A stretch of 64,000 bases of DNA from AP-15 sp963772965 (GCA_963772965.1 CAVYZU010000011.1:372001-436000), one strand, 5' to 3'. Shown: positions 25,791 to 34,951, counted from the stretch's first letter. Notes: generated from the letters alone by a model not told the origin. Numbers and translations: made by a program.

Positions 25791-26165
25791 CTACGCGCCT
25801 GTTGTCAGCGCCGAGCGGACGCAAGCGAGCAGATCATCATCATCAAAGGGCTTTATCAGGTAACCGATGACGCCGGCGGAGAGCGCGCGCTCTCGAGCGC
25901 CATCCTCAGGATATGCCGTGATCAGTATCGTCGGAATAGGCTTCGCGGATTCCGACAAGCGGCGATAAAGCTCGATCCCGCTCATCTCTGGCATCTGCAC
26001 GTCTGCAATCACGCAGGATACGTTATGGCGGCGCTTCGATTTCAGAAGATCCTCGGCACACTCGAACGCGATCGCAGCATAGCCCAACGACCTGATAAGG
26101 CTCGTTAGGGCCTCTCGTACCGAGTGATCGTCGTCGACGATTGCTATGACGGGTGTATTTGGCAA
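25791..26165 (-). CDS. single-domain CheY-like response regulator
   Basis: 124 residues. Acidic pocket DDD at 11-13, phospho-acceptor Asp55 (CVIADVQMPEM), Thr near 83 (ILITAYPED) and Lys in LIKPFD. It has no output domain, so it may relay phosphate or control a partner. It is the first gene of a tight run with the MEDS and soluble kinase genes (15- and 10-base gaps). Confidence 0.9.
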   Translation of the reverse strand: MPNTPVIAIVDDDHSVREALTSLIRSLGYAAIAFECAEDLLKSKRRHNVSCVIADVQMPEMSGIELYRRLSESAKPIPTILITAYPEDGARERALSAGVIGYLIKPFDDDDLLACVRSALTTGA

Positions 26166-26355
26166 TTTCGCTTCCTAATGCGAACTACAAATAATGCTCC
26201 GTCAGGATCTCCGCCATTGCCTCTCGCATAAGCTTGGCCACTTTAACGAAACATCGGGCGGCAGAAAGGATCATGACGATTATACTTGAGTATAGGTTGA
26301 GTACACCCTTGGGAACGTTTCCGCGGTCAGCGGCTCCGCGACGCGCGCCAGCCGA

Positions 26356-28965
26356 CTAGTGGCACGATTGTACCGGGCTCCCGGAGAGTGTCTCTTCAAT
26401 CGGCAGCGTTAAGCGAAAGACAGCGCCGCGCGGCTTGTTCGGCCCGGCCGATAACCGTCCGCCATGAGCTTCGGCGATCGAGCGACTGATCGCCAGTCCC
26501 ATGCCGATCCCGTCGGGCTTGGTCGTATAGAAGGACTGAAACAGCAGGTCGAGTTTCTCTGGATCGAGGCCGGGGCCGGTGTCCCGCACCTCGACAAACA
26601 CATCGTTCGCTTCGCCTCTACCAGACACGATCGTGAGCTCGCGCGGCCGCCCGCTGGTGCCCATCGCTTCGATGGCGTTGACGATCAGATTGATCATCAC
26701 TTGTTGCAGCTGGACCCGATCTGCCGAGACGAGGGGCAAGTCGACCGCAAGCGGGCTCTGCAATCCCACGTCATGGCGCTGCATCTCGGTCTGGGTCAGA
26801 GAGACGACTTCGCGGATTGCCTTATTGACCTCAAAGAGATCCCGGCGGGGGGGCAGTTTTCTGACAAGCGCTCGGATGCGGTCGATAACCTCGCCGGCGC
26901 GCGTGCCATCCCGGACGATGCGACTGAGCGCCTCATGAATTTCCCCCAGATCCGGCTGTCGCGCGCCGAGCCACCGCAAACCCGCATGGGCGTTAGTGAT
27001 AACCGCGGCGATCGGCTGGTTGATTTCGTGCGCGATCGAGGCCGTCATCTCCCCCAGCAGCATGACGCGATTGAGACGCGCGAGATCGGCCTGGGCTTGC
27101 TGAAAGGCCTCCTCGGTGCGTTTGCGATCAGTGATGTCGACGATGACCGCGCCAAGGAAGGCGGGCGTGCTGTCTGTCGCAGGCACGACAAATGCAGTGA
27201 TCTCGGCCCATATGACCTCGCCGTTTTTGCTTCGGTAACGCTTGCGTTGCAGAACGCCCATGGCGCCGCTGTCGATCCGCTGTTGCGTCGCGGCCCGATC
27301 GTCCTCATGCGTGATATCGAGCGTCGTAAGCTGCCGCAGCTCGTCCTCGGTGTAGCCGGTCATCCGCTGAAAAGATTCGTTTGCCGCCAGATAGGCTCGG
27401 TGCTCAAAATCGAGCATTGCGATGCCGACCGGAGCGGTCTCGAACATGGCCCGCCAGCGCTCTTCGCTCGCGCGCAACGCCGCTTCCGCGCGTTTGCGAT
27501 CGGTGATATCGACGGCTACGGCGCCAAGAAAGGCCGGGCTGCTGTCCCTCCCTCGAACCACAAAGGTGCTGATGTCAGCCCAGACGACCTCACCGTTCTT
27601 GCGGCGGTAGCGCTTTTCAATCCGATAGTTAGGTTGCGGCCCGGCGACTATCTGATCAACATGCATTCGCAACCTCGCCCGATCGTCCTCGTGAGTAATC
27701 TCGAGCGGCGTCAGGTCTCTCAGTTCGTCCTCGGTATAGCCGGTCATCCGCTGGAAGCTCTTATTCGCCGTCACATATCGTCGGTGCTCGGAACCAAAGG
27801 TGATGATGCCGATAGGGGCCGTTTCGACCATGGCTCGCCACCGTTCCTCGCTCGCGCGCAACGCCTCCTCCGCCCGCACCCGCTCGGTGATGTCCATATA
27901 AATCGCCTGCAAAAAGGGATCGGCGGTTTCGGTTGCAGGCACCAGTGTCGTCGTCACGTTCAGCGACACAGGACTGCCGTCTTTCTTCAGGTATCGCTTC
28001 TCGACGTGGTACTCCTGCTGCAAACCGCTCCTGAATTTCGCGACAACGTTCTCGGTTTCCGCACGTTCGTCTTCGTGGGTGATTTCTATTGCGGTGCATC
28101 CCACGATCTCGTCTTCGGTGCGGTCGAGCATGCGCCGCAGTGCCGGGTTCGCCGCGGTAAAGACACCGTCGAGGCGGGCCGTAGCCATGCCGGCAACCGA
28201 AGTCTCGAACATCAGTCTCCAGCGCTCCTCACTGGCGCGCAACGCTTCTTCCGCCCGCTTGCGATCGGTGATGTCGACATAGACCGCCTGAAGAAAGGGA
28301 GGGGCGGTCTCGGTTGCCGGCACCAGGGTGTTCGTGATGTTCAACCAGACAGGCACGCCATTCTTTTTCAGATATTTCTTTTCGACATTACGCTCGGTGA
28401 GCGAGCCGGTCCTGTACCGCGCGAGTGCCTCAGCGGTGGCCGCGCGTTCGTCAGGGTGATTGAGTTCGAGAACGTTATGCCCGACGATCTCATCCTCGCT
28501 AAGGCCGAGCATGCGCTGCAATGCCGGGTTGGCCGCGGTACACACCCCATCGAGCCGAAACAGGGCCATTCCGGCAGAGGAGGTCTCGAACAGCTTATGC
28601 CATCGCTCCTCGCTGGCGCGTAGCGCGTCCGCGGCGCGGTGGTGTTCGGTGACGAGAAGGGTTGTCAGCCCGATTACTGCGGCACTGACCGATGCTTTTA
28701 GGCCGACGTCGCCAGCATCCGTCTCGGTCAAACCGGGCAAGATGAAGGCTAACAGTGTGAGACCGACACATCCTGCGCCCACCAATACGACGCCCCGCGC
28801 ATTACAGAAACGTGCAGCCAACAGCACCACGAGGACGTAAAATATCGCGGCTGTCAATTTCTCCGACGTCATCGCCTGGGCGACGAAAATCACGGTCGCG
28901 AGTACGGCGGTCGCGGCCGGGAGCGCCGCCGTTACGCGACGCGGTAAGCGCGTTTGATCCATCAT
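26356..28965 (-). CDS. membrane multi-PAS sensor histidine kinase
   Basis: 869 residues. About four hydrophobic segments (12-110) form a membrane domain, followed by four PAS/PAC units each beginning with a near-identical linker (ALRASEERW) and then H-box SIAHEINQPIAAV, N-box NLIVNAIEAM and G-boxes DTGPGLDPEK and GIGMGLAIS. PAS 1-2 and PAS 3-4 are more alike within each pair. The kinase core is a close paralogue of that at 23459-25123. ATGs at 28965 and 28962 are adjacent; the longer frame adds 27 residues with no clear role. Its likely partner is the divergent FixJ-type regulator. Confidence 0.9.
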   Translation of the reverse strand: MMDQTRLPRRVTAALPAATAVLATVIFVAQAMTSEKLTAAIFYVLVVLLAARFCNARGVVLVGAGCVGLTLLAFILPGLTETDAGDVGLKASVSAAVIGLTTLLVTEHHRAADALRASEERWHKLFETSSAGMALFRLDGVCTAANPALQRMLGLSEDEIVGHNVLELNHPDERAATAEALARYRTGSLTERNVEKKYLKKNGVPVWLNITNTLVPATETAPPFLQAVYVDITDRKRAEEALRASEERWRLMFETSVAGMATARLDGVFTAANPALRRMLDRTEDEIVGCTAIEITHEDERAETENVVAKFRSGLQQEYHVEKRYLKKDGSPVSLNVTTTLVPATETADPFLQAIYMDITERVRAEEALRASEERWRAMVETAPIGIITFGSEHRRYVTANKSFQRMTGYTEDELRDLTPLEITHEDDRARLRMHVDQIVAGPQPNYRIEKRYRRKNGEVVWADISTFVVRGRDSSPAFLGAVAVDITDRKRAEAALRASEERWRAMFETAPVGIAMLDFEHRAYLAANESFQRMTGYTEDELRQLTTLDITHEDDRAATQQRIDSGAMGVLQRKRYRSKNGEVIWAEITAFVVPATDSTPAFLGAVIVDITDRKRTEEAFQQAQADLARLNRVMLLGEMTASIAHEINQPIAAVITNAHAGLRWLGARQPDLGEIHEALSRIVRDGTRAGEVIDRIRALVRKLPPRRDLFEVNKAIREVVSLTQTEMQRHDVGLQSPLAVDLPLVSADRVQLQQVMINLIVNAIEAMGTSGRPRELTIVSGRGEANDVFVEVRDTGPGLDPEKLDLLFQSFYTTKPDGIGMGLAISRSIAEAHGGRLSAGPNKPRGAVFRLTLPIEETLSGSPVQSCH

Positions 28966-29046
28966 CTTGGCTATCGCTCGATCCTTACGATCTTTCTCAA
29001 CGCGACACGGCGGCTTTGAGCGTGGAGGTCTCGCAGCTAGCCCCAA

Positions 29047-29379
29047 TACTGTTCAGTTAAGCGAATATGAAACAATATATTGTAGGGCTTGGCCTTAAAC
29101 ATATGCTGCATGTTGTGGCTCCATATCTTATCTGAACGGTATTGCAGCTAGCCCCGTCCTCGCGGCGATCCGAACAAAATCTGCTCTCTTGCCTAGGCGA
29201 GTTGCTATATTAGAGCGATTGGCAGCCGATCGCGAGGCAGCCTCTCAGGACCGTTCTGGTGCCGCGCTATCGCTATCTTATCAGCCGCATCTTATCAGCC
29301 GCATCTTGCCGCGCTTCGTCCTGGCCGATGCAGGAACGAGGCGTCTGCGAAGGGCGGAACGCTATGCCGAGAGCTGACG
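29047..29379. other. intergenic region between divergent kinase and regulator genes
   Basis: 333 bases, AT-richer than its surroundings, with no supported gene. It should carry the promoters of both genes. A 14-base direct repeat CTTATCAGCCGCAT occurs twice in a row (about 29277-29305), a possible regulator-binding site. Confidence 0.45.
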
Positions 29380-30000
29380 ATGGCCGAGTTGACATCCACC
29401 GTCGTCGTCATCGACGATGATCAGGCAATCCGCGAGGCGATCGGCAGTCTTCTGCGATCGGTCGGGCTGCAAGCAAAGCTGCTCGCTTCGGTCGATGAAT
29501 TCCTCAAGACAGGCCGTCCGGCAGGACCAACCTGCCTTGTACTCGACGTGCGGCTGCCCGGGCGAAGCGGCCTCGACTTTCAGCGGGAGCTCGCCGCCGC
29601 CAGGCTTCGTCTTCCGATCATTTTCATCACCGGGCATGGCGACATCCCGATGTCCGTCACGGCGATGAAGAGCGGAGCGATCGAGTTTCTCACCAAACCG
29701 TTCCGCGACCAAGATTTGCTCGACGCGATCCAGCTCGGCCTCGCGCGCGACCGCGCTTGGCTGGAGGAGGAAAAATCCTTGGCCGGATTGCGGGCCCGCT
29801 TCGAGACCCTCACCCCCCGGGAGCGTGAGGTCATGGCTTTGGTCGCAGCTGGCCGCCTCAACAAGCAGATCGCCTATGAAATCGGGGTCAGCGAAATCAC
29901 CGTGAAAGTCCATCGCGGTCAGGTCATGCGCAAGATGCACGCGACTTCTCTGCCGGATTTGGCCCGGATGGCCGACAAGCTCATTGCCGCCAGCGAATAG
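29380..30000 (+). CDS. FixJ/TodT-type response regulator with LuxR output domain
   Basis: 206 residues. Receiver domain (1-120) with DDD at 12-14, phospho-acceptor Asp56 (CLVLDVRLPG), FITGHGD and FLTKPF; then a LuxR-type helix-turn-helix (LTPREREVMALVAAGRLNKQ and IGVSEITVKVHRGQVMRKM). It binds DNA when phosphorylated. It is divergent from the multi-PAS kinase and is probably its partner. Target genes are unknown; the neighbouring winged-helix gene is a candidate. Confidence 0.92.
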   Translation: MAELTSTVVVIDDDQAIREAIGSLLRSVGLQAKLLASVDEFLKTGRPAGPTCLVLDVRLPGRSGLDFQRELAAARLRLPIIFITGHGDIPMSVTAMKSGAIEFLTKPFRDQDLLDAIQLGLARDRAWLEEEKSLAGLRARFETLTPREREVMALVAAGRLNKQIAYEIGVSEITVKVHRGQVMRKMHATSLPDLARMADKLIAASE

Positions 30001-30330
30001 GGTTAACTGGTGGCCGGTGCGCTCGAGCCACCGCGGCAATCGGCCGCGGGTCGCCGGCGTCGGCCGCTGTCTCTAACGACCTCCCGGGAGCCTGCGTCCA
30101 TTTCGGCCAACGCGCGTTCCCTCCAGCTCTGACCTAAACCAAAGTGTAACCGGATTAATTCCGAAGCGGCATGCATGCATCCGCAGATACAATAGCTCGG
30201 GATGAGGCCGCTGATTAGCTTTGCTGGCGACGTTCTATCCATGAAATGGACGAGCCTGATGCAGCTACGTGACCGGCACCGGAATCCGCGCCAAATTACA
30301 AGCCACGGCAAGCCAAGGCGATGGTGCACA
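30001..30330. other. intergenic region with no supported gene
   Basis: 330 bases between two plus-strand regulator genes. A GC-rich segment at 30030-30075 can fold (CGGCCGC repeats) and may end the upstream transcript. No coding sequence was recognised. Confidence 0.45.
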
Positions 30331-30810
30331 ATGGACACCAATCCTGACCGAGAGAACCGATTCTACCAGGAAGCCCCGCTGCTCGACGGCACCTACCAGG
30401 CGAGTTCAGCTGCCGCCGAAACGGCGGTCGAATTCGGCTGTTTCCGCGTGTTGTTGCGCCGGCGGCAACTCTTGGCCGACGGTGTTCCGGTCGACCTCGG
30501 CACGCGCGCTTTCGATCTCCTTCTGGCGCTTCTGGAGGCCGACAATGCGCTCGTAACAAAGAACGAACTCATGAGCCGGGTGTGGCCGGGCATCGTGGTG
30601 TCGGAGGAGAACCTGAAGGTTCAGATCTGCACGTTGCGCAAAGCGCTGGGCGGGGACAGCGACATCATCCGCACGGAATTCGGCCGCGGTTACCGGCTTA
30701 CTGCCACAATTTGCCGAACCGTCGCGTCGCGTGCGCCTCATTGCCCGGCACAGTGGCATAAATGGTCTGCGCTAAGATCCGCTTTGCCAGAGGGACGCAC
30801 TTGGCGATGA
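30331..30810 (+). CDS. stand-alone winged-helix (OmpR/PhoB-type) DNA-binding protein
   Basis: 159 residues. Residues about 35-125 form a Trans_Reg_C winged helix: FGCFRVLLRRRQLLADGVPV, LGTRAFDLLLALLEADNALV, TKNELMSRVWPG and the recognition helix VSEENLKVQICTLRKALG ending FGRGYRLTA. There is no receiver domain and no C-terminal sensor domain, so the protein may be truncated from a longer CadC-like regulator; the tail after residue 130 is unlike any domain. Start at 30331 gives the best match; the frame is open 129 bases upstream. Confidence 0.7.
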   Translation: MDTNPDRENRFYQEAPLLDGTYQASSAAAETAVEFGCFRVLLRRRQLLADGVPVDLGTRAFDLLLALLEADNALVTKNELMSRVWPGIVVSEENLKVQICTLRKALGGDSDIIRTEFGRGYRLTATICRTVASRAPHCPAQWHKWSALRSALPEGRTWR

Positions 30811-30954
30811 CGGCGAGTTTGTTCCACGGTGCAACGTAAATGGTGCACCCGCGGCTTATCGGGGATCAGCGTATCTGCCTTGTGAGACGAGTATCCACTG
30901 GGCGACTTTAATAGTTACTGCTCGGTCAACGAGCGTCTCAGTTGTGTTAAGTGC

Positions 30955-31479
30955 GGATAGGGGCCAGCCGCGCGGTTCTGGCTTGGCGTCTGTCGAACAC
31001 GATCGATCACCGCTTCTGCGTCGAGGCGCTGGAGGAGGCTCTGGAACTCCATGGAAAGCCGCGCATATTCAATACCGATCTATTCAATACCGATCAAGGC
31101 GCGCAGTTCACCAGCGCCGCGTTCACCGATAAGCTGGAAAAGGCAGAAGTCGCGATTTCCATGGACGGGCGCGGGCCGCTTCATGGACAAAATTTTCATC
31201 GAACGGTTGTGGCGCTCGATCAAGTATGAAGAGGTGCATCTGAAAGCTTACGCCGACGGCCGCGAGGCGCGCGCCGGCATCGGTTCTTGGATGACCTTCT
31301 ACAATTTTCGACGCCCTCACCAAGCGATGAACAATCAGATGCCGATGGCGGTGTGGCGCAACGGTATGAACAAAATCGAGGCGGCAGGGAGAGCTGTGGA
31401 TATGCCGCTTCGCTTGGACAACGCAAACGCGTTGCCCACATACCCACAGCACAACAGCATGAAGCAGCTTGATCCTTGA
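30955..31479 (+). pseudogene. IS3-family transposase (OrfB), C-terminal remnant
   Basis: SRAVLAWRLSNTIDHRFCVE then FNTDQGAQFTS and, in the next frame, DKIFIERLWRSIKYEEVHL and YNFRRPHQAMNNQMP match the DDE integrase core of IS3-family OrfB. The second Asp and the final Glu are present but in different frames: an extra C near 31172 shifts the frame. A 15-bp tandem duplication (31067-31081/31082-31096) adds FNTDL. The N-terminal half and both ends of the element are missing. Confidence 0.8.
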
Positions 31480-31505
31480 AGGATAAGGGCAGGCCCGATT
31501 ACACC

Positions 31506-31980
31506 TTAAATCAAATCCCCCGTGGTCCCGCGAATGGGGCCCAGTTCTGCCCACACCGGAGGGATACAGTTCAGTAAGGATCGCGCCCTCTGCTCGCCGC
31601 CGCCGTGCTTCTGCGCTTCTGCCTTCTGCGCCTCGGTAAGTTTCGACGGGCGGCCCATGTGCTGCCCGCGTTTCTGCGCCCGGCTACGCCCTTCGGCGGT
31701 GCGGGTACGAATAAGATCGCGCTCCACGTCGGCGAGACCGCCGAGCACGGCGATCATTAATCGCCCGGTGCTGGTGCCGGTGTCGGCCCACGGTTCGGCG
31801 AGTGAGCGGAATTGCGCCTTGGCGTCGACGATCTGCTTGACGATGGCGAACAGGTCGAAGGTGCTGCGCGCAAGACGATCGATGCGCGTCACCGTCACTA
31901 CGTCACCGGGCGCGAGGCCCTTGATCATTTTGGAGTTCGCGCCGGTCGTTGTGCGCGCCCGTGACCTTTTCGCGGAAAAT
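31506..31980 (-). pseudogene. serine recombinase (resolvase/invertase), truncated and frameshifted
   Basis: GLAPGDVVTVTRIDRLARST, AQFRSLAEPWADT, GRLMIAVLGGLADVERDLIR and RAQKRGQHMGRPSKLTEAQK are the middle of a small serine recombinase. Upstream, IFREKVTGAHNDRREL is found in another frame, with the shift at about 31930. The N-terminal strand with the catalytic Ser is absent and the C-terminal helix-turn-helix is replaced by unrelated sequence. Not expected to work. Confidence 0.8.
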
Positions 31981-32049
31981 GCGTATGCAAGGTGGGAACG
32001 TAGGTACAACGTTGTAGCAATTGGGTTTGTCCGTTCCTGCAGGGGCACA

Positions 32050-32331
32050 CAGGTAGGAACGGCGTGAGGCTAGCCTCGTGCTCGGCGATAGCGTTTACGC
32101 CGACAGACCTGACGAAGCGCACCCCGGCGGCCAATCCGGCAATACCCGGCAGGTTAAGGGTGCCCGCCTCGAGCCGCCACGGGTACTCCTCGGGCTGTTC
32201 GGGCTTTCCGACTTGAAGCCGGTGCCGCCCTCGCGAAAGGGCTTCACCGGCAAAGGAGCGGACAGGACAAGCACGCCGGTTCCCATTGGTCCATAGCGCC
32301 CCTTGTGTCCCGCAGCCGCCAGGACATCCAC
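32050..32331 (-). pseudogene. cysteine desulfurase / class V aminotransferase remnant
   Basis: DVLAAAGHKGRYGPMGTGVL with the PLP-lysine HK motif, then VKPFREGGTGFKSES, and in the next frame LEAGTLNLPGIAGLAAGVRF and FVRSVGVNAIAEHEASLTPF. This is the middle of a SufS/IscS-like class V aminotransferase. The reading frame changes at about 32205, and both ends are gone. It lies left of the IS66 insertion, which may have broken it further. Confidence 0.75.
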
Positions 32332-32373
32332 ACCAAAAGCTCACCAGCCATAAAAACGACACTGCAGGTTGTC

Positions 32374-32381
32374 GGTATTCC
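32374..32381. repeat. target-site duplication of the IS66 element, left copy
   Basis: GGTATTCC immediately before the left inverted repeat; identical to 34944-34951. Confidence 0.9.
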
Positions 32382-32457
32382 GTAAGCGTCTGCTGATTGG
32401 CGTCTTGCGCTGGGCTTGCTGATTGAGAAGCTGCCGCTGTTTTATGGCGGCGGTGCA

Positions 32458-32907
32458 ATGAATGATGTGGGGCTGGTCGATAAGGAGGACCTCGGGAGTA
32501 CTCATACGAGGGCTCGCGAGGTCCGCGGCGAGGTTCTCAGCGGCCCGGAGCGGCGGCGGCGCTGGAGCCTCGAAGAGAAGCTGCGGATATTGGCACAGAG
32601 CGTAGCGCCGGGGTCGTCGCCCTCGTTGGTTTGCCGGCTGCACGGGATCAGCAGCGGCCAGCTTTACACCTGGCGGCGGCAGTTTCGCACGGGCGAGCTG
32701 ACTGGATTTGCGCCAGTGAGATTGGCGCTACCGGTTGAACAGCTTGCACTGGCCGCAGCGCCGGTTGCGCCGATGCCGACGCCCCCCGAACCCGATCGGC
32801 GGGTGGATGGGATAATCGAGGTCGAGCTGCCCACGGGGGTGAAGCTGCGTCTGACCGGCGCGGTCGACGAGATGGCATTGCGCCGGGTCTTGTCGGCGCT
32901 GTCGTGA
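32458..32907 (+). CDS. tnpA: IS66 TnpA (OrfA)
   Basis: 149 residues. The N-terminal helix-turn-helix (RRRRWSLEEKLRILAQSVAP, SLVCRLHGISSGQLYTWRRQ) is the IS66 OrfA pattern and probably binds the element ends; the C-terminal IIEVELPTGVKLRLTGAVDE is also typical. The ATG at 32458 is used in preference to one 42 bases upstream. Its stop overlaps the GTG start of tnpB by four bases. Confidence 0.88.
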   Translation: MNDVGLVDKEDLGSTHTRAREVRGEVLSGPERRRRWSLEEKLRILAQSVAPGSSPSLVCRLHGISSGQLYTWRRQFRTGELTGFAPVRLALPVEQLALAAAPVAPMPTPPEPDRRVDGIIEVELPTGVKLRLTGAVDEMALRRVLSALS

Positions 32908-33251
32908 TCGGCATACCGGGCAATGTCCGCGTCTATCTGGCATGCGGCGTCACTGACATGAGGAAAGGCTTTGACGGGCTCGCGGCGCGGGTTCAGCTGA
33001 CGCTGCAGCTCGACCCGCATGGTGGTGCGCTGTTTGTGTTTCGCGGTCGGCGCGGCGATCTGATCAAGGTGCTGTGGTGGGACGGGCAAGGATTGTGCCT
33101 GTTTGCCAAACGGCTGGAGCGCGGCCGGTTTTTATGGCCGCAGGCCAAGGACGGATCGGTGGTGCTAACGGCAGCGCAATTATCGATGCTACTGGAAGGT
33201 ATCGATTGGCGTGCACCGCGCCGCAGCTGGGCCCCGGAAGTGGCTGGTTGA
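32904..33251 (+). CDS. tnpB: IS66 TnpB (Orf2)
   Basis: 115 residues matching the IS66 Orf2 family: VRVYLACGVTDMRKGFDGLA, LDPHGGALFVFRGRRGD, LIKVLWWDGQGLCLFAKRLE and LSMLLEGIDWR. Required together with TnpA for transposition of this group; its exact action is unknown. GTG start overlaps tnpA (GTGA). Apparently intact. Confidence 0.92.
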   Translation: MIGIPGNVRVYLACGVTDMRKGFDGLAARVQLTLQLDPHGGALFVFRGRRGDLIKVLWWDGQGLCLFAKRLERGRFLWPQAKDGSVVLTAAQLSMLLEGIDWRAPRRSWAPEVAG

Positions 33252-33297
33252 ACAGCGCGACATAGTGACTCAGGCGGGTACGGATCGATGCTGCTCA

Positions 33298-34921
33298 ATG
33301 ACCGCGGGAGTAAACTCTCGGTTGATGCCGGTCGCTGCTGACCCTGTTCAAGAGATCGCCGAGCTGCGCGCCTTACTGGCCGAGCGCGAGGCGGAACTGG
33401 CGGTGGCGCGGGCCGAGTTGACCGGCGCCCGTCTGCGGATCGAACAGTACAAGGCTCAGCTTGCCCAACTGCGGCGGATGCAATTTGGGCGCTCGTCGGA
33501 AAAACTCGATACTCAGATCGCGCAACTCGAGCTGATGCTCGAGGATCTGGAAGAGAGCGAAGCAGCACGCACAGCGCCGGCGGCACGGCGTGCCCCTGAT
33601 CAGCCACCGCGCGAACGGCGTCAGCCGGTGCGGCGGCCATTGCCCGATCATTTGCCGCGCGAGGAGATCGTGCATGATCCGAGGCCGGTCTGCCCGGGCT
33701 GCGGCGGCACCCGCTTTGCCAAGCTCGGCGAGGACGTGACCGAGATCTTGGAGAAGATCCCGGCTCGCCTCAAAGTGATCCGCCATATTCGGCCTAAGCT
33801 GAGCTGCCGCTGCTGCGAGCGCATCATCCAAGCGCCGATGCCCGATCTGCCGATCGCGAAGGGCCGCCCCGGTCCGGGTCTGGTCGCCAATGTCGTGGTC
33901 AGCAAATACCTCGACGGGCTGCCGCTCTACCGGCAATCGGCGATCCTGGCGCGCGAGGGCATCGAGATCGAGCGTGCCACCCTGGCCGACTGGGTCGGGC
34001 ATGCCGCTTGGTGGGTGACGCCACTGGCCGAGCTGATCGGCACCCATGCCCTGGCGGCGCCGATCATCCACACCGATGACACGCCGATCGCCGTGCTGGC
34101 GCCGGGCAATGGCAAGACCCGAACCGGGCGGCTGTGGACCTATGTCGTCGACGAGCGGCCCTGGCAAGGCGAGCGGGCGTCCGCGGCTTATTACCGCTTT
34201 AGCCCCGACCGTCGGGGCGAGCGGCCGCGCGATCATCTGGCCCGCTTTCGCGGCGTGATCCAGGCCGACGCCTTTAGCGGCTATCAAGCCCTAACGCGAC
34301 CACCATCCGCCAACGACCGGGTCGGCCGAGCGCCGCCGCTGATCCACGCGGCGTGTTGGGCTCACGCGCGACGCAAATTTTACGACGTGTTCGAGTTCGA
34401 CCAAGTCGCCAATCGCCGAGGAGGCGCTCAAACGGATTGGCGAGCTCTACAAGATCGAAGCCGAGATTACTGGTCAGTCGGCCGCAACCCGGCTGGCGAC
34501 GCGACAGAGCCGTGCCGTGGCGATCCTCGACGCCTTGCGCGACTGGCTGACCGCACAGCGCCGCCGGCTGTCAGCAAAGAACGCGCTCGCCAAGGCGATC
34601 CAATACGCACTCAGCCGCTGGGACGCGCTAACCCGCTATGCCGGTGATGGCCGGCTCGCGATCGACAATAATGTCGCTGAGCGAGCGCTGCGCGGTATCG
34701 CCATCACGCGCAAGAACTTCCTGTTCCTTGGATCCGACGCCGGCGGCGAGCGCGCCGCAATCCTCTATACCGTGCTGGAAAGCGCCAAACTCAACGGCCT
34801 CGATCCGCAGACTTGGCTTACCGATGTGATCGATCGCATGGCCAATGGTCACCCGATCAACCGGCTCGCCGAACTGCTGCCGTGGAACTGGCAGCCCAAA
34901 ATCGTCACTCTCGCCGCCTGA
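33298..34921 (+). pseudogene. tnpC: IS66 TnpC transposase, one frameshift
   Basis: The DDE transposase of the element: an N-terminal coiled coil (AELRALLAEREAELAVARAE), zinc cysteines (CPGCGG...CRCC), APIIHTDDTPIAVL with catalytic Asp and, after the shift, RLAIDNNVAERALRGIAITR with the catalytic Glu. An extra base at about 34405 (CCAAGTCGCC, where CCAATCGCC would give FDQSPIAEEAL) breaks the frame. Removing it gives exactly 541 codons. So the element is probably not active alone unless this is a consensus error. Confidence 0.85.
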
Positions 34922-34943
34922 GTGGCCACGAGCTGACGCTTAC

Positions 34944-34951
34944 GGTATTCC
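34944..34951. repeat. target-site duplication of the IS66 element, right copy
   Basis: GGTATTCC immediately after the right inverted repeat; identical to 32374-32381. Confidence 0.9.

Larger units (their letters stand above)
32382..34943 (+). mobile_element. IS66-family insertion sequence, 2562 bp
   Basis: Left end GTAAGCGTCTGCTGATTGG and right end (reverse complement) GTAAGCGTCAGCTCGTGG form imperfect terminal inverted repeats with the GTAAGCG start typical of IS66. The flanks are an exact 8-bp duplication GGTATTCC (32374-32381 and 34944-34951), the size IS66 elements make. It carries tnpA, tnpB and a frameshifted tnpC in the standard order. Confidence 0.92.

Noticed and set aside
26464..28623. 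719-residue plus-strand open frame across the multi-PAS kinase
   Set aside because: It repeats four times in step with the PAS units on the other strand, as expected for a shadow of a repeated gene.
34395..34420. Programmed frameshifting in IS66 tnpC
   Set aside because: No slippery heptamer or downstream structure is evident, and IS66 transposases are normally made from one continuous frame; a simple one-base insertion explains it.
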